Assembly (NCBI GenBank): GCA_015227615.1
Contig: JAALGZ010000001.1
Location: forward strand, 2,170,001-2,234,000
Reading direction: 5' to 3'
DNA: 64,000 bases
From: Labyrinthula sp. Ha
Lineage: Eukaryota; Sar; Bigyra; Labyrinthulida; Labyrinthulaceae
The notes beneath the pieces were generated by a model. That model did no database searches. It was not told the origin of the DNA and worked only from the letters and a program-made list of their open reading frames with translations. A program made the position numbers and the translations under genes. Of the stretch, positions 23,425 to 34,644 are shown piece after piece; within the stretch, counting starts at the first letter, position 1, and each line of letters begins with the position of its first letter.

Positions 23425-23892
23425 ATGTACGAAGAAAGAAGGGATAAAGTTGCTGCCTGCCTGATAGAAGTCTATGAGATAATTGGAGACAACAGGATAG
23501 CTTTGATAAACATAGTTTGTGGCTTTATACTTTCCTTGTGCTTTATCGGGGTAGTTGACACGTTGCTGAGCACAGAAGAAGAGGTTTGGATACAAGTGTC
23601 ATATCTTCCACTCTACTTTCTGCTGATAACTTTTTTATCGGCTATAAGCTTAAACATGCAAAATTTGGAATATATTTGGTATGAAACTATCGATGAAACA
23701 GAGAGTAATATGAAACTTGTGCAAAAACGTAGTTTTTTGGTTATGACACTATTGGTTTCAATAGTCTCTGTGGTTGGTTCGTGGGGACTTGAAGAAGAGG
23801 TCATGGAAGCAGGGAAATTTCCCTCTGTACTTAAGTATGTGAACTTTTGTATGTTTTGCATCGGTATTGTTTTTAAGTTCAACAGCCTTTGA
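23425..23892 (+). CDS. four-helix membrane protein, unrecognised
   Basis: From the ATG at 23425 the frame encodes 155 residues. The frame is open upstream to about 23362, but only by way of a GTG, so the ATG is preferred. Likely membrane helices are at about 26-47, 56-77, 103-120 and 136-151, with a charged N-terminus and acidic loops (TEEEVW, LEEEVMEAG). There is no signal peptide and no motif of a transporter or enzyme family I know. The gene starts 75 bp after the stop of the preceding same-strand gene. Its own stop is 123 bp from the stop of the convergent RGS gene. Tight packing makes a chance frame unlikely. The function is unknown. Confidence 0.7.
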   Translation: MYEERRDKVAACLIEVYEIIGDNRIALINIVCGFILSLCFIGVVDTLLSTEEEVWIQVSYLPLYFLLITFLSAISLNMQNLEYIWYETIDETESNMKLVQKRSFLVMTLLVSIVSVVGSWGLEEEVMEAGKFPSVLKYVNFCMFCIGIVFKFNSL

Positions 23893-24015
23893 AACTAGCT
23901 TTAAATGTTGGGAAAAGAAAAAATAAATAGTTAAACGCATATTATATTTCTTACTATTGAATACATTTGATACTCACATAAATATATACAAAAACTTAGT
24001 TTACAGTCATATATT

Positions 24016-26817
24016 CTAAACGAAATCAAGCGATGCCATGGAAATGTTTCGTTTGGATGCATCTGCTTGTGTAGGAGAAGCCAAAGGAGAAGTTGTTGCC
24101 TCATGTGCAAGGAACTCATGAATGAAATTGGTTTCAATTAGGTCCTCCACTTCAAAGAGGGCGTCGTTGAACACCGCGCGAGTGAAGTTCTCTGCTTCCA
24201 GAGCCATCAGCTGGTCCCTTATATCCGCGGGTATGTTTATTTCTTGAACAGACCCAGGTTGAATGTATCGTCTTAACAAGACATTGCCTTCTCTTATCAT
24301 CAAAGACTTTGGCGACTTTCCAAACTTTGTCTTGTATCTGTTGGCGTCTATATAAAAGTCTAAATTTTCAGCTGCAGCTCTAGTTCTCAAGAATTTGCGA
24401 AACTGCTTTAATCGCTTCTTGTTACTGCAGATTTGTTCCATCGTAGGTGGTGGGAGTTTTTCATCATTTGTACTCTTAAACCTTCTTGATATGTTGATTG
24501 TTCCCATATCTTCCAGGAACCTACCTGTTATCAGGGGTTGAGAAACTGTGTGAGCACGTTTTATTTGAGAACTGGCGGTTTTCAAGGCATTATTAGCATT
24601 TTGCTCAGCAAGCGTTTCCAGTCCGTACGTCATATACCTGCACAGGATCACATTAACCTTAGAGATACACAAGAAATAGATAAAGCTGTCTGAGGATTGA
24701 GCAGAAATAACCGGTTGGAACTCAGTTGCTACTTTAGGCAACATCGTTGGTTTCATATCAGCAAATGGTGAAGTTAGGTCCCACACCTTTAGATTACCCT
24801 CCGCTCCTGTAGAAACTAGTAAATTATTCTGCAACGCTAAACTAGTAACTGGTTGCTTCCTTCTTCTATCTTCATCACCACGCCTCGATGTAAGACGCTT
24901 GAGTTGGAACCTTGATTTTACCTGATGCTCGATTTGAGAAGCTGTTTCGTCATCCTGAAACATAGAATCAGTTATCACAGACTCATTTTTTGACACAATC
25001 GTGCGCAAATTTGCAGACTTCTGCTTCTTTACCCTTGGAGCGAAGCGCAGGCCAAAATGAGCATTCTCGATGGTAAAGGTTTTCTCTCTAGATTCCAGAT
25101 CAATAATAATAATTGTCCCTAGACTAGTTCCTAGATAAACTTCCCCGTTTTGAACCAGAAGGGAAGACACATTCATTTGATCATCATTGATGGTTTCTAA
25201 TGGAAATGTGTAGGTATTAAAACTGTCATCCGCAGCTAACTCATGAAACACAAGATAGTTAACATATATACCCATATCCTCTAGATCATTATATACATCA
25301 TAAACCGCAACTAAAGAAGAACTTTCATCAGACGCCAAGAACTTAACTCTTCCCAAAGCACTAATTCCGTTAGTAGATGGAACATACTGTATTAAGGCCC
25401 TTTCTTCAAGCTCAAAGCCACTGGCATCATTGACGTCTTTCCAAACCTTTATAAGACCAGAGTCGTGGCCTGTAGCGTAGAAGTGAAAAGAACGATGAGT
25501 GGCAGATATTGACCAACCCTTTAGATGTTTGGCACTCACCAACTCAAAGGTGGATGCGTTATATACAAAAATTGAAGTGTAATTGTAACACATTTCAAGC
25601 GACAAATATGCCAGGTTATTCTTCAGACACACTCGTGCATTTTCAATATTACCTAGTGGAGCGCCACTGGCCGGAGTACAACCTTGTGTTCCGGGTATAT
25701 AAAGTCTCTTCAGACGAATCTCCTTCACCACAGAAAAAAACATTGTTTCTTTCTTTATATCTAGAAATTCAAGCTTAAAGTTTTCGTAGAGCACTACCGC
25801 TTTAGATACTGGTTCTCCCTCGATAGCATACGCCAACACATTACTCACTTTGTTAGAATCTTTCTTTCTTGCCATAGTTAGTTCACCTTTTACACCTACA
25901 TTCTTCGCAATATTTGCTTCTAAAAAAACTTGGGGGAAGCTTTTAGGTTCAATCCGATCTAGAACATTTTCAAAAACAGCTTTATGAGGGGAGTAAGTGT
26001 CTAAAATTGACCTGATGAGAAAAAGACCTCTGAGAAAATACTTCTTGCCCTTTTTCAGGCTTTGATTTTCCGCAGGTTTTTTTCGCACAGCCATGGAGAA
26101 TGGTTTTAATGGTTGGTTCAATCCTTGTAGATAATTTTTAAAGTTGGTGACTCTACGATTTCCAGATTTTGGAGAAACCTTAAACTCCTTGGCAATAGAT
26201 TTCAAGTTTGGTGACTTGGTTATCTCATCCAAAAGGTTAAACTGTGGTGATAATGGTCCCGTCTTTTCCGGTTGTGGAAATATTGCAATTCCAGACATCC
26301 CAAATAAGGATTTATTTTCAACAAAGTAACTTCCTAATATACATATCTTCGCGGCAAGCAAAATAAAATAATAATCTCGGACTGAATACTTGGGTAAACC
26401 AGTTTTGTATTCCAATAAGAAGCAATTCTTAATAAGATGATAACAGATTTTGGACCCTTCAGCAAGCTCTAGGATGACATTCTCCTCTGCCTCAGTGTGC
26501 ACTATTCCGTTTGCGTTTAGAGCAACAGAAACGAACGAAGTGAGCTTCTTATAGGCCTTTGCGATTTCATTAAGGTCGACAAGTGACACAGTTTCTGAAT
26601 CTTGTTCTACCATTGCAGTCTTAAATTTCCTTGTAATCACGTCTAATACCGTTTGCAACTTTTCAGAGTCCGCTTCCCTAAAGTCACGGTCAAAATGACA
26701 TGCTCCTGTTAGTTCTTCCCTCAAAACCGAAGTTGCCAGCCCCAGCATCTTCATATACGGCTTTGCTACTCCCCTCTTCTCTTTAAACATGAATCTTTCA
26801 TCTTTTACAGAGCTCAT
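24016..26817 (-). CDS. WD40-like and RGS domain protein
   Basis: A 933-residue, single-exon protein. The start is the ATG at 26817; the frame is open a little further upstream but without an ATG. Residues 1-300 are mostly helical and of unknown type. About 330-740 look like degenerate WD40 blades, the clearest being ATGHDSGLIKVW (448-459) and STGAEGNLKVWDL (near 670-681). Residues about 792-906 form a typical RGS domain: nine-helix pattern, RLKQFRKFLRTRAAAENLDF, then the LMALEAENFTRAVFNDALFEVEDLI block. A Ser/Thr-rich tail of 27 residues ends it. RGS domains speed GTP hydrolysis by G-alpha subunits or act as scaffolds, and the propeller would bind partners. It has no membrane helix, GGL or DEP domain, so it is not an R7-type or plant RGS1-type protein. 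The RGS call is firm, the propeller call moderate. Confidence 0.85.
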   Translation of the reverse strand: MSSVKDERFMFKEKRGVAKPYMKMLGLATSVLREELTGACHFDRDFREADSEKLQTVLDVITRKFKTAMVEQDSETVSLVDLNEIAKAYKKLTSFVSVALNANGIVHTEAEENVILELAEGSKICYHLIKNCFLLEYKTGLPKYSVRDYYFILLAAKICILGSYFVENKSLFGMSGIAIFPQPEKTGPLSPQFNLLDEITKSPNLKSIAKEFKVSPKSGNRRVTNFKNYLQGLNQPLKPFSMAVRKKPAENQSLKKGKKYFLRGLFLIRSILDTYSPHKAVFENVLDRIEPKSFPQVFLEANIAKNVGVKGELTMARKKDSNKVSNVLAYAIEGEPVSKAVVLYENFKLEFLDIKKETMFFSVVKEIRLKRLYIPGTQGCTPASGAPLGNIENARVCLKNNLAYLSLEMCYNYTSIFVYNASTFELVSAKHLKGWSISATHRSFHFYATGHDSGLIKVWKDVNDASGFELEERALIQYVPSTNGISALGRVKFLASDESSSLVAVYDVYNDLEDMGIYVNYLVFHELAADDSFNTYTFPLETINDDQMNVSSLLVQNGEVYLGTSLGTIIIIDLESREKTFTIENAHFGLRFAPRVKKQKSANLRTIVSKNESVITDSMFQDDETASQIEHQVKSRFQLKRLTSRRGDEDRRRKQPVTSLALQNNLLVSTGAEGNLKVWDLTSPFADMKPTMLPKVATEFQPVISAQSSDSFIYFLCISKVNVILCRYMTYGLETLAEQNANNALKTASSQIKRAHTVSQPLITGRFLEDMGTINISRRFKSTNDEKLPPPTMEQICSNKKRLKQFRKFLRTRAAAENLDFYIDANRYKTKFGKSPKSLMIREGNVLLRRYIQPGSVQEINIPADIRDQLMALEAENFTRAVFNDALFEVEDLIETNFIHEFLAHEATTSPLASPTQADASKRNISMASLDFV

Positions 26818-29644
26818 TTTCGATAACAGCCTTACAATTTTCTTCAATACAGTCAATAAAGTGAGTTGTCTTGGTTGTAACGTTTAATGTTGACGTTTCT
26901 TTTGTTTGCCAATGGCTAAAATCGATGGGACTAAATCAAAGTCGTATGTTCATCTAGCAATACACTGTTTCTGCTGTGTCATATTCCGACGGCTATAGCC
27001 GTTAAATACGGCAAGTTTGGTGTCATTTGAATCAATTAAATTAAAATGTTACAAGAAGAAAATAATCAATTAATAAAAACTTTTGTGAAAAAATGTATTT
27101 AGACTTCTGATATACCGCTTTTGATAAAACTGGGCCTTATTTATAGTATTTTTTCTTTTGAAAACAAAACTTCAAAACAAAACCTTCGGGACATTCTTTT
27201 TTGTCGAACTCTTGGGCGTAGACTTTAAGTAAAAGTTATTAGTACACGTAATACTTAATTGTTTAAAATAAGAAAAGATATAGTCTAAAAGAAAATATTT
27301 GAGACCTCTTAAATACTTGTTACAAGGGGTTGCATGTTATGAAAAAGAATCCAAGTTTTATAACTACAATTGCTGTAATGTCTTTCACAGCTTTGATAAA
27401 AAGGCCAACACTGTTTCATTGATATTTTACTTCATCGTTGTAGATTTACCTTGCTACATGCCTTGGGATAACGAACTAGAAACAACATCTCTTGTAACGC
27501 GTGGAAACGAGACTTCGGAAGATATGTTGCTTCGATTTCACCCTCGCTCTTAATAATAACTACCACACTTCTGTATCAGGAGGTAGACGCTACAAGCAAG
27601 TGTTCTGAGAGAAGCTAAAGTTCCGAATGGTGAGTAAAATAGTAATCGTAGAGTTAACTTCAAAGAACTTATTCTAGCAGACGACTTGTTGAATGATGTG
27701 GTTGTCTAGTATGTTTGGAATAGTAGACTGAGATTACTCATAGAAAGAAACCATTATATGCTTCCCATACTTGACTCATGCCTTTTTTTCCTTGCATGAT
27801 TGCATTTACTTTTTAGTTTTAAATTGATCAAGATCTAAGATATAAGGCTTAAGGGATGGAAATTTAGTGTATAAAATTTTCTCAAACCTTTGACATAAAC
27901 TTACTCATAATAACTTCTTATCCCTTCAGTGCTAGCGGGGATTTTTCTGTATTTTCCAAAGCTTCCGCATTGTTGATGCAAACAATGAATTTGATAAACC
28001 TTAACAACTTGTACTACGGCATTCGGTAAAATTTTAATTCAACGAAACAAGATTTACCAAGTACTGAAAGTTATCGAGCATTAATATTGTTGCATAGTTT
28101 TACATAGCTGAAGTAGCGAATAGAAGTTTCAACAGCTGTATTTTCTTAAGATTTTAACAGAACCACCAAAAATATTAATCAACAACTTATTTGAACTGTT
28201 CATAATTAGACCCATATTGAACAATTAATAAAAACGGAAATAGATCAGCTTTCCCTTAGAGATTATAAACCGTACATGCGAAGAGAGGTGCTCATTACAT
28301 CTCATTTGATTCATTTTTTGCTATAGATTTTCATCTTGATAAAGACGTAAGAAAACTTAAAACTTCCTTCAGCTTTTTCCCGCGGGAAAATGACTTTATT
28401 CGATGTCATATGCTGTTGGTCTTCAAGGGGAAGAAGAGACTTTGTGGCATAACTAATTCCCATAAATTAATAAAGAAAAGGACGAAAAAGTCGCCTTTTG
28501 GATTCGAGTTAAGAAAACAGAAAGCGAGCAGAATCAACCTCTCTAAGTGTCTCTTCTTGACATGGTGGAATTTAATTTTATCCTAAGGTCACATAGATTC
28601 AAAGAGATTCAGCGAAGTCAAACAATTTCATTTGCAAAAGATAGCACCACGTAAGTATAGACCACTAAGTAGGTTTTATTGTTACCTAGCAAGAAATCAG
28701 AGCAATATAGAGAGTTGCACGTGTTAGTATCAGCAAGTGACTCTCTAAGACTCGAGGAAGCAAATTTGGAGTTGGAACTAGAGAAAATTGATGTTCATAG
28801 AATGATGCGAAGACTGTGAGTTAAGTACTTCCCGTAGGGTAGTGGTATTTATGCTTGGAAAAACTAGGCGTTAACAGGGTTGATGGAAGTATATCTTTCT
28901 TAAAGTTAAAGCTTTCATTGGAATGAAACTTAGTAGTCGGAAAAATTAGAGAGAATCACAATGCCAACGTTATTTATTCAGGAAAGGTGAATAAACACTT
29001 AGGCGATGGAGTAGGTTAAAAACGGAAACACTTCTTCCTGATGAGAAAACCATTATAGGCAAAAGTTACTTTTAGACATATGACCCAGCGGCGACTTTAG
29101 ACACGGTTTTGACGAGCAAAGTTTAATGAACTATTTTTAACTAACCAGCAACCAAAATCCATATACAAGGTCAAATACGTAAAAGAGATGTTCCAGAACC
29201 TTCCAAATATATTCTCACTACTCAAGGTAGAATCAAATCTTGTGGGTGTAAGTATGGGGTTAGGATTTAGAGTTAATATACAACATTGTGAGCAAAAAAA
29301 AAGCTGGAGTGTGTTATGCTTCAGAAATGACAAAACCAGTAAGTTGAATTGAACTGATCTCTTAGTCATTTGATAATTAAGTTCAAGTTCCCATTTTATT
29401 TTCTTGCTAAGATTCCAAAACTAAGATTGAAAGAAAACTGTTGGTGAGGATAATTTTATTAAATTAAATAGGCTGTAAAGTACGCGTAAGGAACTGTGGA
29501 TTTTGAGTAGAAAGAGGCTATCTAAGGTCTTAGAATGAGCATTGGAGTTAGACAGAAAAGACAATGTACAAGAGTAAATTTTGATTATATCCAGCTCTTA
29601 CTGTCCAGAAATTTAGGTCTTTCTTACAAAGGATACTATTCTGA
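26818..29644. other. gene-free AT-rich stretch
   Basis: It starts with the 5' flank of the RGS gene. The frame at 27299-27553 begins at TTG and has no domain. From about 28700 to 29400 short coding-like phrases appear on the plus strand. They may be the eroded front of the retroelement downstream, but I could not tie them to it. Confidence 0.5.
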
Positions 29645-29896
29645 TTAAGAAGAGCCCCATCTTATTACATTTTTGTTGTCCCCGATAGTATCTTGGATAT
29701 TTATATTAACCTTAGACTCATCAACCTTTGTTAATAAAATTCTTATAAGCTCTTCATTATTTAGTAAATCAGCTGTATCACACACACTTCGATTAAAATT
29801 ATTCTTTTTGAATTTTTGTCTCATAATTGTTTTAGGTCCATTTTGAATAGAATACATGATGGGATTTAGTTTTCTGCTTGATTTTTTTCCAGACAT
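29645..29896 (-). pseudogene. truncated ankyrin-repeat-like fragment
   Basis: From the ATG at 29896 the frame gives about 83 residues with a basic head (MSGKKSSRKLNPIMYSIQNG). The second half resembles the end of one ankyrin repeat and the start of the next: NNEELIRILLTKVDE, then VNINIQDTIGDN. Where the TPLH/TAL motif of the next repeat would come, the frame becomes unrelated and stops. It lies between non-coding DNA and the Ty3/Gypsy remnant, so insertions may have cut it. It may be a short living gene, but a remnant is more likely. Confidence 0.4.
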
Positions 29897-30649
29897 TTTC
29901 TTAATACTTTTGCTCAAATTGCATCGTGATGAGAAAATTCCTGTGCTTTAGAGTACTAAAAGCTTGCTTCATCCGAGCAAAAAGCTCTGCGCATATTACA
30001 AGCCTAAAGTATTAGCTTTTCTACTGTAATAATATTTTACTGGGCCATTGATCATTTAAATTCTATCTTTTTGACTCGTATAAAAGCACGTTTACACCAT
30101 CAAACTCGTAATTTAATTTGGAAGCTAGTCGAAACTAATTTCTACCTTCAAAAATATATATATGCCGATATAAAGTAATCCTCATATTACAATATTTATA
30201 TCCGTCTCTTTGGGCATAGTCGCAGTAAATAAATATATTGCGCTCATCACGAAACCGGTCCCATATTTTTTTGAAGAACATAGCTATCATAAATGAACTA
30301 AATACATATAGAGCTTTTATTCCCTGCCATCTGCAATTTTCCATGACAGTAAAAAAGTGCAGCACTTAATAAATATAGAACCGTTTTCTATAAATGGGTA
30401 GTTCTTCGGTTAAAAGAGTTATACTGTCACACTTCTGTCTTCATACACCTCATATCAGAGGGTAAAAAATCTTCTAGATGTATGGTAACCATTGTGGTGC
30501 TATTTGGTTACTACCAAGACTGAACGCAGAATTTTTTATATTTTTCGCGATTGTTCAATGAATACTTGATTTATGAGAAGCTTAAAAACGTAATCTAAAT
30601 TTGGCCATTTCATAATGGTGAACAGAACCTTTAGTGATTCGTATACCTA

Positions 30650-31200
30650 AGAAGATGACAAAAGTCGAGAACTGGACTTCGATGTCAAACGAGCTAAAGG
30701 AGAAGTGGAACTCAGATAACATCCACAACAGATACATGATGGTCTCAAATATGAACAGGTTGAACAGGAAAACTGTTCCAACGTGACCGAACCCACGAAA
30801 CCTAGGAAGGTAGCCACTTTCTGTTAGGGTATCTAGATATTACGACACATTAGACGTATTATCGGGTCAAGATTTTTTAGAAACAAGAGATCAACTTAAG
30901 GACATGTTCGCGTTAGTTATTCCAAGACCAGCACAGATGTTGACGGGCGTCCCAATGGGCTGGATAAATACCCCTGCTTTTTTCGGCTACAGGGTTGTCA
31001 ACGAAGTCGTGGATGGAATAGAGGCATTTTTTGCCCGGCAAAGGAACGGAGTTATTCGCTAGTTGGATAATCTACTGATATATGTGGACACGGAAGCATC
31101 ATTGATACAGATACTGAAGTTCCTACTAATACAGGTGGCAAAGACGCGGGCGAGATTTAACCTATGAAAATGTGGCTTCGTTGGCGATACGACAATAGAT
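30650..31200 (+). pseudogene. reverse transcriptase region of the fossil element
   Basis: Wording of the palm and fingers is visible: NMNRLNRKTVPT near the start, VLSGQDFLETRDQLKDMFAL, then GVPMGWINTPAFFGYRVVNE and LLIYVDTEASL. This fits a Ty3/Gypsy-group enzyme. It is broken. Confidence 0.7.
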
Positions 31201-31758
31201 GTGGAAGACAGATAAAACGAGTTATGAAACTTCTCCTCCGTTTTTTTGTTAAAGTTTTATTGACGGAAAGCCCAAATACGGGCATGAAATTGCCCTGATA
31301 GTCTACCTGGCGAGCTAACTAAGCACTAACATCCTGAGGCTAGCGAAGTTGCGCAAACCCTTTGTTCATCTCACAGACTTTAGAAGGTAAAATGTTGAAC
31401 GACATTCAAAAATTTAAAGAAGAGACTAACTGGATAGAGGAGTTGGAACAGACCTTTTTTTAATCTTAAGGAAAGAATTGTTGAAGTCGACTAAATGTTC
31501 CTGGCGACTTTCGATGTAAAAAGTTTATTACTCCTCTTCACGGATTCTTAATTCTACATATGATCCATGGCTATATTTCAAGATGAACACAAAAATGTGA
31601 CTAACGATGTAAGAACGTTGGCGCCGAAGCCATTATTTTTGCTTAGTGACACCTTTACGTCAAGCAAACTATGTTGGCACATAGCCAGCAAAAAGCTCTA
31701 CGCTGTCTTCAACGCCTTTGAAAGGATATAATTCCTCTCAAGGATTCACCATGGCGGT

Positions 31759-32049
31759 TTGTTCGTGTATACTGATCATCATCTAGATATACTTTCTATC
31801 ATCAGAGTGAAAGAAAAACAGAAGACAATGTACTGGGATCAGCTGTATAGATGGACGATCCGGCTGCAATCAGTGGATTTCACTGCTTCCCACATTCCAT
31901 CAAGGGATAATTTCGTGATCAATTTGTTGACGAGCTGGGCAGTGAATTCCGCACCGCAGTTTCCTAGAGTCAGTGGTTTCCTCGGAACAAATTTAGCGTT
32001 CGATGAAGATGGAGACCATGAACTGATCTTGAGAGCCGATTGGTCGTAG
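31759..32049 (+). pseudogene. RNase H end of the fossil element
   Basis: A 96-residue open segment begins with FVYTDHHLDILSII, the last catalytic block of retroelement RNase H. It continues with DQLYRWTIRLQSVDFTASHI and the PSRDNFVIN phrase that typically closes this domain. It lies between the reverse transcriptase and integrase remnants. Confidence 0.7.
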
Positions 32050-32653
32050 AGCGGAAGGGCTTCTCATCCAGCAGAAGTCGTCACATCCAGTTGGATAGTG
32101 AAGTTAACTGCAGTTCCCTTAGAAAATAAAGAATGCGTAGATTTTGAGATCTGGCAAGAAGTGTTGGAATACGACAGACGCATATCGCGGTTACTATATG
32201 CGGGTATAGAGGAAGTCGGTGAGTGAATACCGCAGGTTGCTAACACCGTGACCGAACAGAGAGAAATCCCCATTGGATCGGGTGAAATTAGCAAGGAGGT
32301 ATGCAAGGAAACTAGGAAGCGACTGAGGGGGTATGGGCAGTGGATGATTCGGTCTCTAGCGAAATAAAGTCCATTGAGGAAGAGATATTTTATGAACACA
32401 TCTTCTATTTATCCCCGTTCTCCTATTAGAAAACGGGAAAATTGGACGAACAGGTTGTAAGAAGACATCAGAGCCGTCACCCAGAAAATTTCAGAAAGAC
32501 ATGTATGCTACAGGAGTATCTTTGTATATATTGGATAAGCTGGTCATCCCGAAAACGATAGTGACGTAGTTTATTGTTATGAGCCATAATAATAAGTCTC
32601 ACTCCAGTTGTACTACCGATTCACAATTCTTGAAGACTGTGTATTTTCAGTAG

Positions 32654-33142
32654 ATGGAAGCAGAAAGTTTAAAGCTGCTCATAGAAAGTTTTAGCAGAAA
32701 TTGTCCCCAATCTCAACAGGAACTCTTTCTGAGCAGGCGACCACATAAGATGACCCCTTTGGGACGACGTGTCAGGGAGCAAATAAGTTCGGAATATATA
32801 TATGTCAATGCTAGTGGTTACATATTAGTCATACTGGACTCCTGCTCGAGGAAGGTGATGATGGAATTTTCTGAAAATCCAACTGCTGACACCATGGCCA
32901 TGGCTCTGATGAGATGGCAAATGGAGCTACGTTTTGCGGAGCAATTCTATTTAATAACGGACAACGGGTCCCATTTCGCGAACCAGTTGGTGGGTAAACT
33001 TGTATCCAATATTGGTTCTCAGCAGAAAAATACAGTAAAATGCCCGTCATGGTTAAGTGGTAGTGTAGAAACAGTTAACTCGCAAATTTTGAGGATTTTG
33101 GCATTGCTGACATCAGAAATCAGATTGTACCAAGCAGATTGA
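32654..33142 (+). pseudogene. integrase core of the fossil element
   Basis: An open segment resembles a retroviral-type integrase core: VILDSCSRKVMMEF, LITDNGSHFANQLV and CPSWLSGSVETVN, where the DNG and GxVE phrases correspond to the second Asp and the Glu of the DDE site. It is part of the fossil Ty3/Gypsy element, not a host gene. Confidence 0.75.
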
Positions 33143-33930
33143 CCAATATTCTTACATACCATATCATACATTTTGAACAACCGGTCGATTGAAAGGCGAG
33201 CAGGCTTTATCCCCAACGAGATATTTCACAACTTCAGGGTTAGTACGCCGCTAATAAGGAAGTTGATAAAATATTCTGCGATAAAGTTGCACGAAAAATA
33301 TGTGCAACCGGATGATGTAGCTGAGATGGTCCACTATGTCGAAGTGTTGCGGGGGTTATGGATGAAAAACTAGATTAGATCAATAACAAGAGACTACTTA
33401 AGAGGTAAGGAGAATTGGAAAGAAGGGACAAGTCTCGGCGATGGGGTTAATGATATAATATATCTCTGTGGATTATGTGATGGTCTTAGAACACGGCACC
33501 CAAGAAACGAGCGCAAAAAAGCATCTCCGTGGCTCGAACCTTATCAGGTTAAGAGAATAATTTCCCAAAGTATGTAAAAAGGTAAAAATATAATGGACAA
33601 AAGAAAAATAGTGCATGGTAGCATGTTATGCTTTTGCAGTTGGAAACCACCTATGAAGCACCCTAAGGTTAAGTTGGTTTTCTCCCAAAACATAAGAGAG
33701 ATTGAAGTGGATAAAGTCAGAAATATTTGCTTATCAATAGGTTTAGGAGCAGGAAATGAAAAGGTTTAGACTTGGAGAGGGTTTCAGTTGTCAGGAGATA
33801 TCTGGTGAAGCCTTCGACAATTTTATGAAAATCTTCCACAGATGGCCCGTGGATTCGTGGAAACGAAGCTGGTTGATTCCATTATTAGAACCAGATTTTG
33901 TTACAGATGACAATATAGAATGAGGAACAA

Positions 33931-34266
33931 GTGATCAGAGAAAACCTAAAAAATATGAACAACGTGGTAACAAATAATAAAAGAGCGGGAAATAAGGTGA
34001 GGGCGTTGCAGAAGTTTTGTCATTTAAAAGGGTTGAACATATTCAAGGGTGAGGCTCATAGAACCAAAGGTTGGTATGAGGAAGAGAAACATGTCCTGAA
34101 GGCTCTCAAATTGAGGTTTGATCGCGGAAATTATGAGAAATATATGGAATATCCTTACCTCCCAAGCAGATCAGAGCAACAGCTATCTTCGCGTATCCAG
34201 AAGGTGATGGGTCTTCAGGCTATTGGCGTATTCAATGGTTTAAACTCCTCGGTAGAAAAAACCTGA
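33931..34266 (+). pseudogene. Myb/SANT-like segment downstream of integrase
   Basis: A basic open segment of about 111 residues. The stretch from about residue 45 (TKGWYEEEKHVLKALKLRF) through SRSEQQLSSRIQKVMG has the helix spacing of a Myb/SANT fold: W-xx-EE-xx-VL, then SRSEQQLSSR. It lies between integrase and the purine tract, so it is probably element-borne. Chromodomains are common near this place in Ty3/Gypsy elements, while a SANT-like segment would be less usual. It starts at GTG and has no ATG at its head, as expected for a remnant. Confidence 0.4.
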
Positions 34267-34332
34267 AAAATTTCGGTTGACAATTTCGGGCTTAAAGGGT
34301 CTCACAAGAATCGCCCGAGCGGAATACATCTG

Positions 34333-34638
34333 TTGAAGGGAAATGAGAAGTTGCTGGAACAATTAAACAAGGAAGTTGCGGTAGATGTCAAAGAAATTGC
34401 GTCAATCGTGGTTCCATATCTTCACAGACTTGATAACCTGGAAAATGTTAAGTTGCTGTTAGACGAGTTTGATGGTACCCAATGGAAGAAATTTGAAAAC
34501 GCTACATATACAGCAAAAGATAAGCTTATGAAGATGCTGGAAGATTTTGTGGAAAGTAATGTTACGGTGTTGAAGGAAAGCAAAAAGGAAATTGAAAGCT
34601 CCAACAAGTTTATGTTGAATCTGCCTGAGTTTTTTTAG
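34333..34638 (+). pseudogene. helical segment before the purine tract
   Basis: An open segment of about 101 residues, charged and helical (for example NLENVKLLLDEFDGTQWKKF), rich in Lys and Glu, with no membrane segment. Its stop overlaps the purine tract AGGGGGGG. Ending exactly at the tract, where the 3' repeat of an LTR element would begin, suggests it is the last coding part of the element. I do not recognise a family. Confidence 0.4.
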
Positions 34639-34644
34639 GGGGGG
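34637..34644 (+). other. polypurine tract, likely 3' end of the element
   Basis: AGGGGGGG directly after the last open segment, in an otherwise AT-rich region. In LTR retroelements such a tract lies immediately before the 3' long terminal repeat. I found no matching repeat at the other end. Confidence 0.45.

Larger units (their letters stand above)
30600..34644 (+). mobile_element. Ty3/Gypsy-type LTR retroelement, broken fossil
   Basis: Plus-strand remnants appear in family order: reverse transcriptase (about 30650-31200, with TGVPMGWINTPAFFG and LLIYVDTEASLIQI), RNase H end (31759-32049), integrase core (32654-33142) and an integrase C-terminal phrase (about 33500-33560, ASPWLEPYQVKRII). 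Two further open segments follow before a purine tract at 34637-34644. The order reverse transcriptase, RNase H, integrase is that of Ty3/Gypsy. The frame is broken many times, probably a dozen or more. I found neither a gag region nor a pair of long terminal repeats, so the 5' limit is a guess. The decay suggests an old insertion. Confidence 0.8.

Noticed and set aside
30135-30365. Minus-strand frame of 76 residues rich in aromatic residues
   Set aside because: No family signature, very AT-rich, and close to the fossil retroelement; probably chance.
32064-32399. Minus-strand frame of 111 residues
   Set aside because: It lies across the fossil Ty3/Gypsy element on the opposite strand and has no domain.
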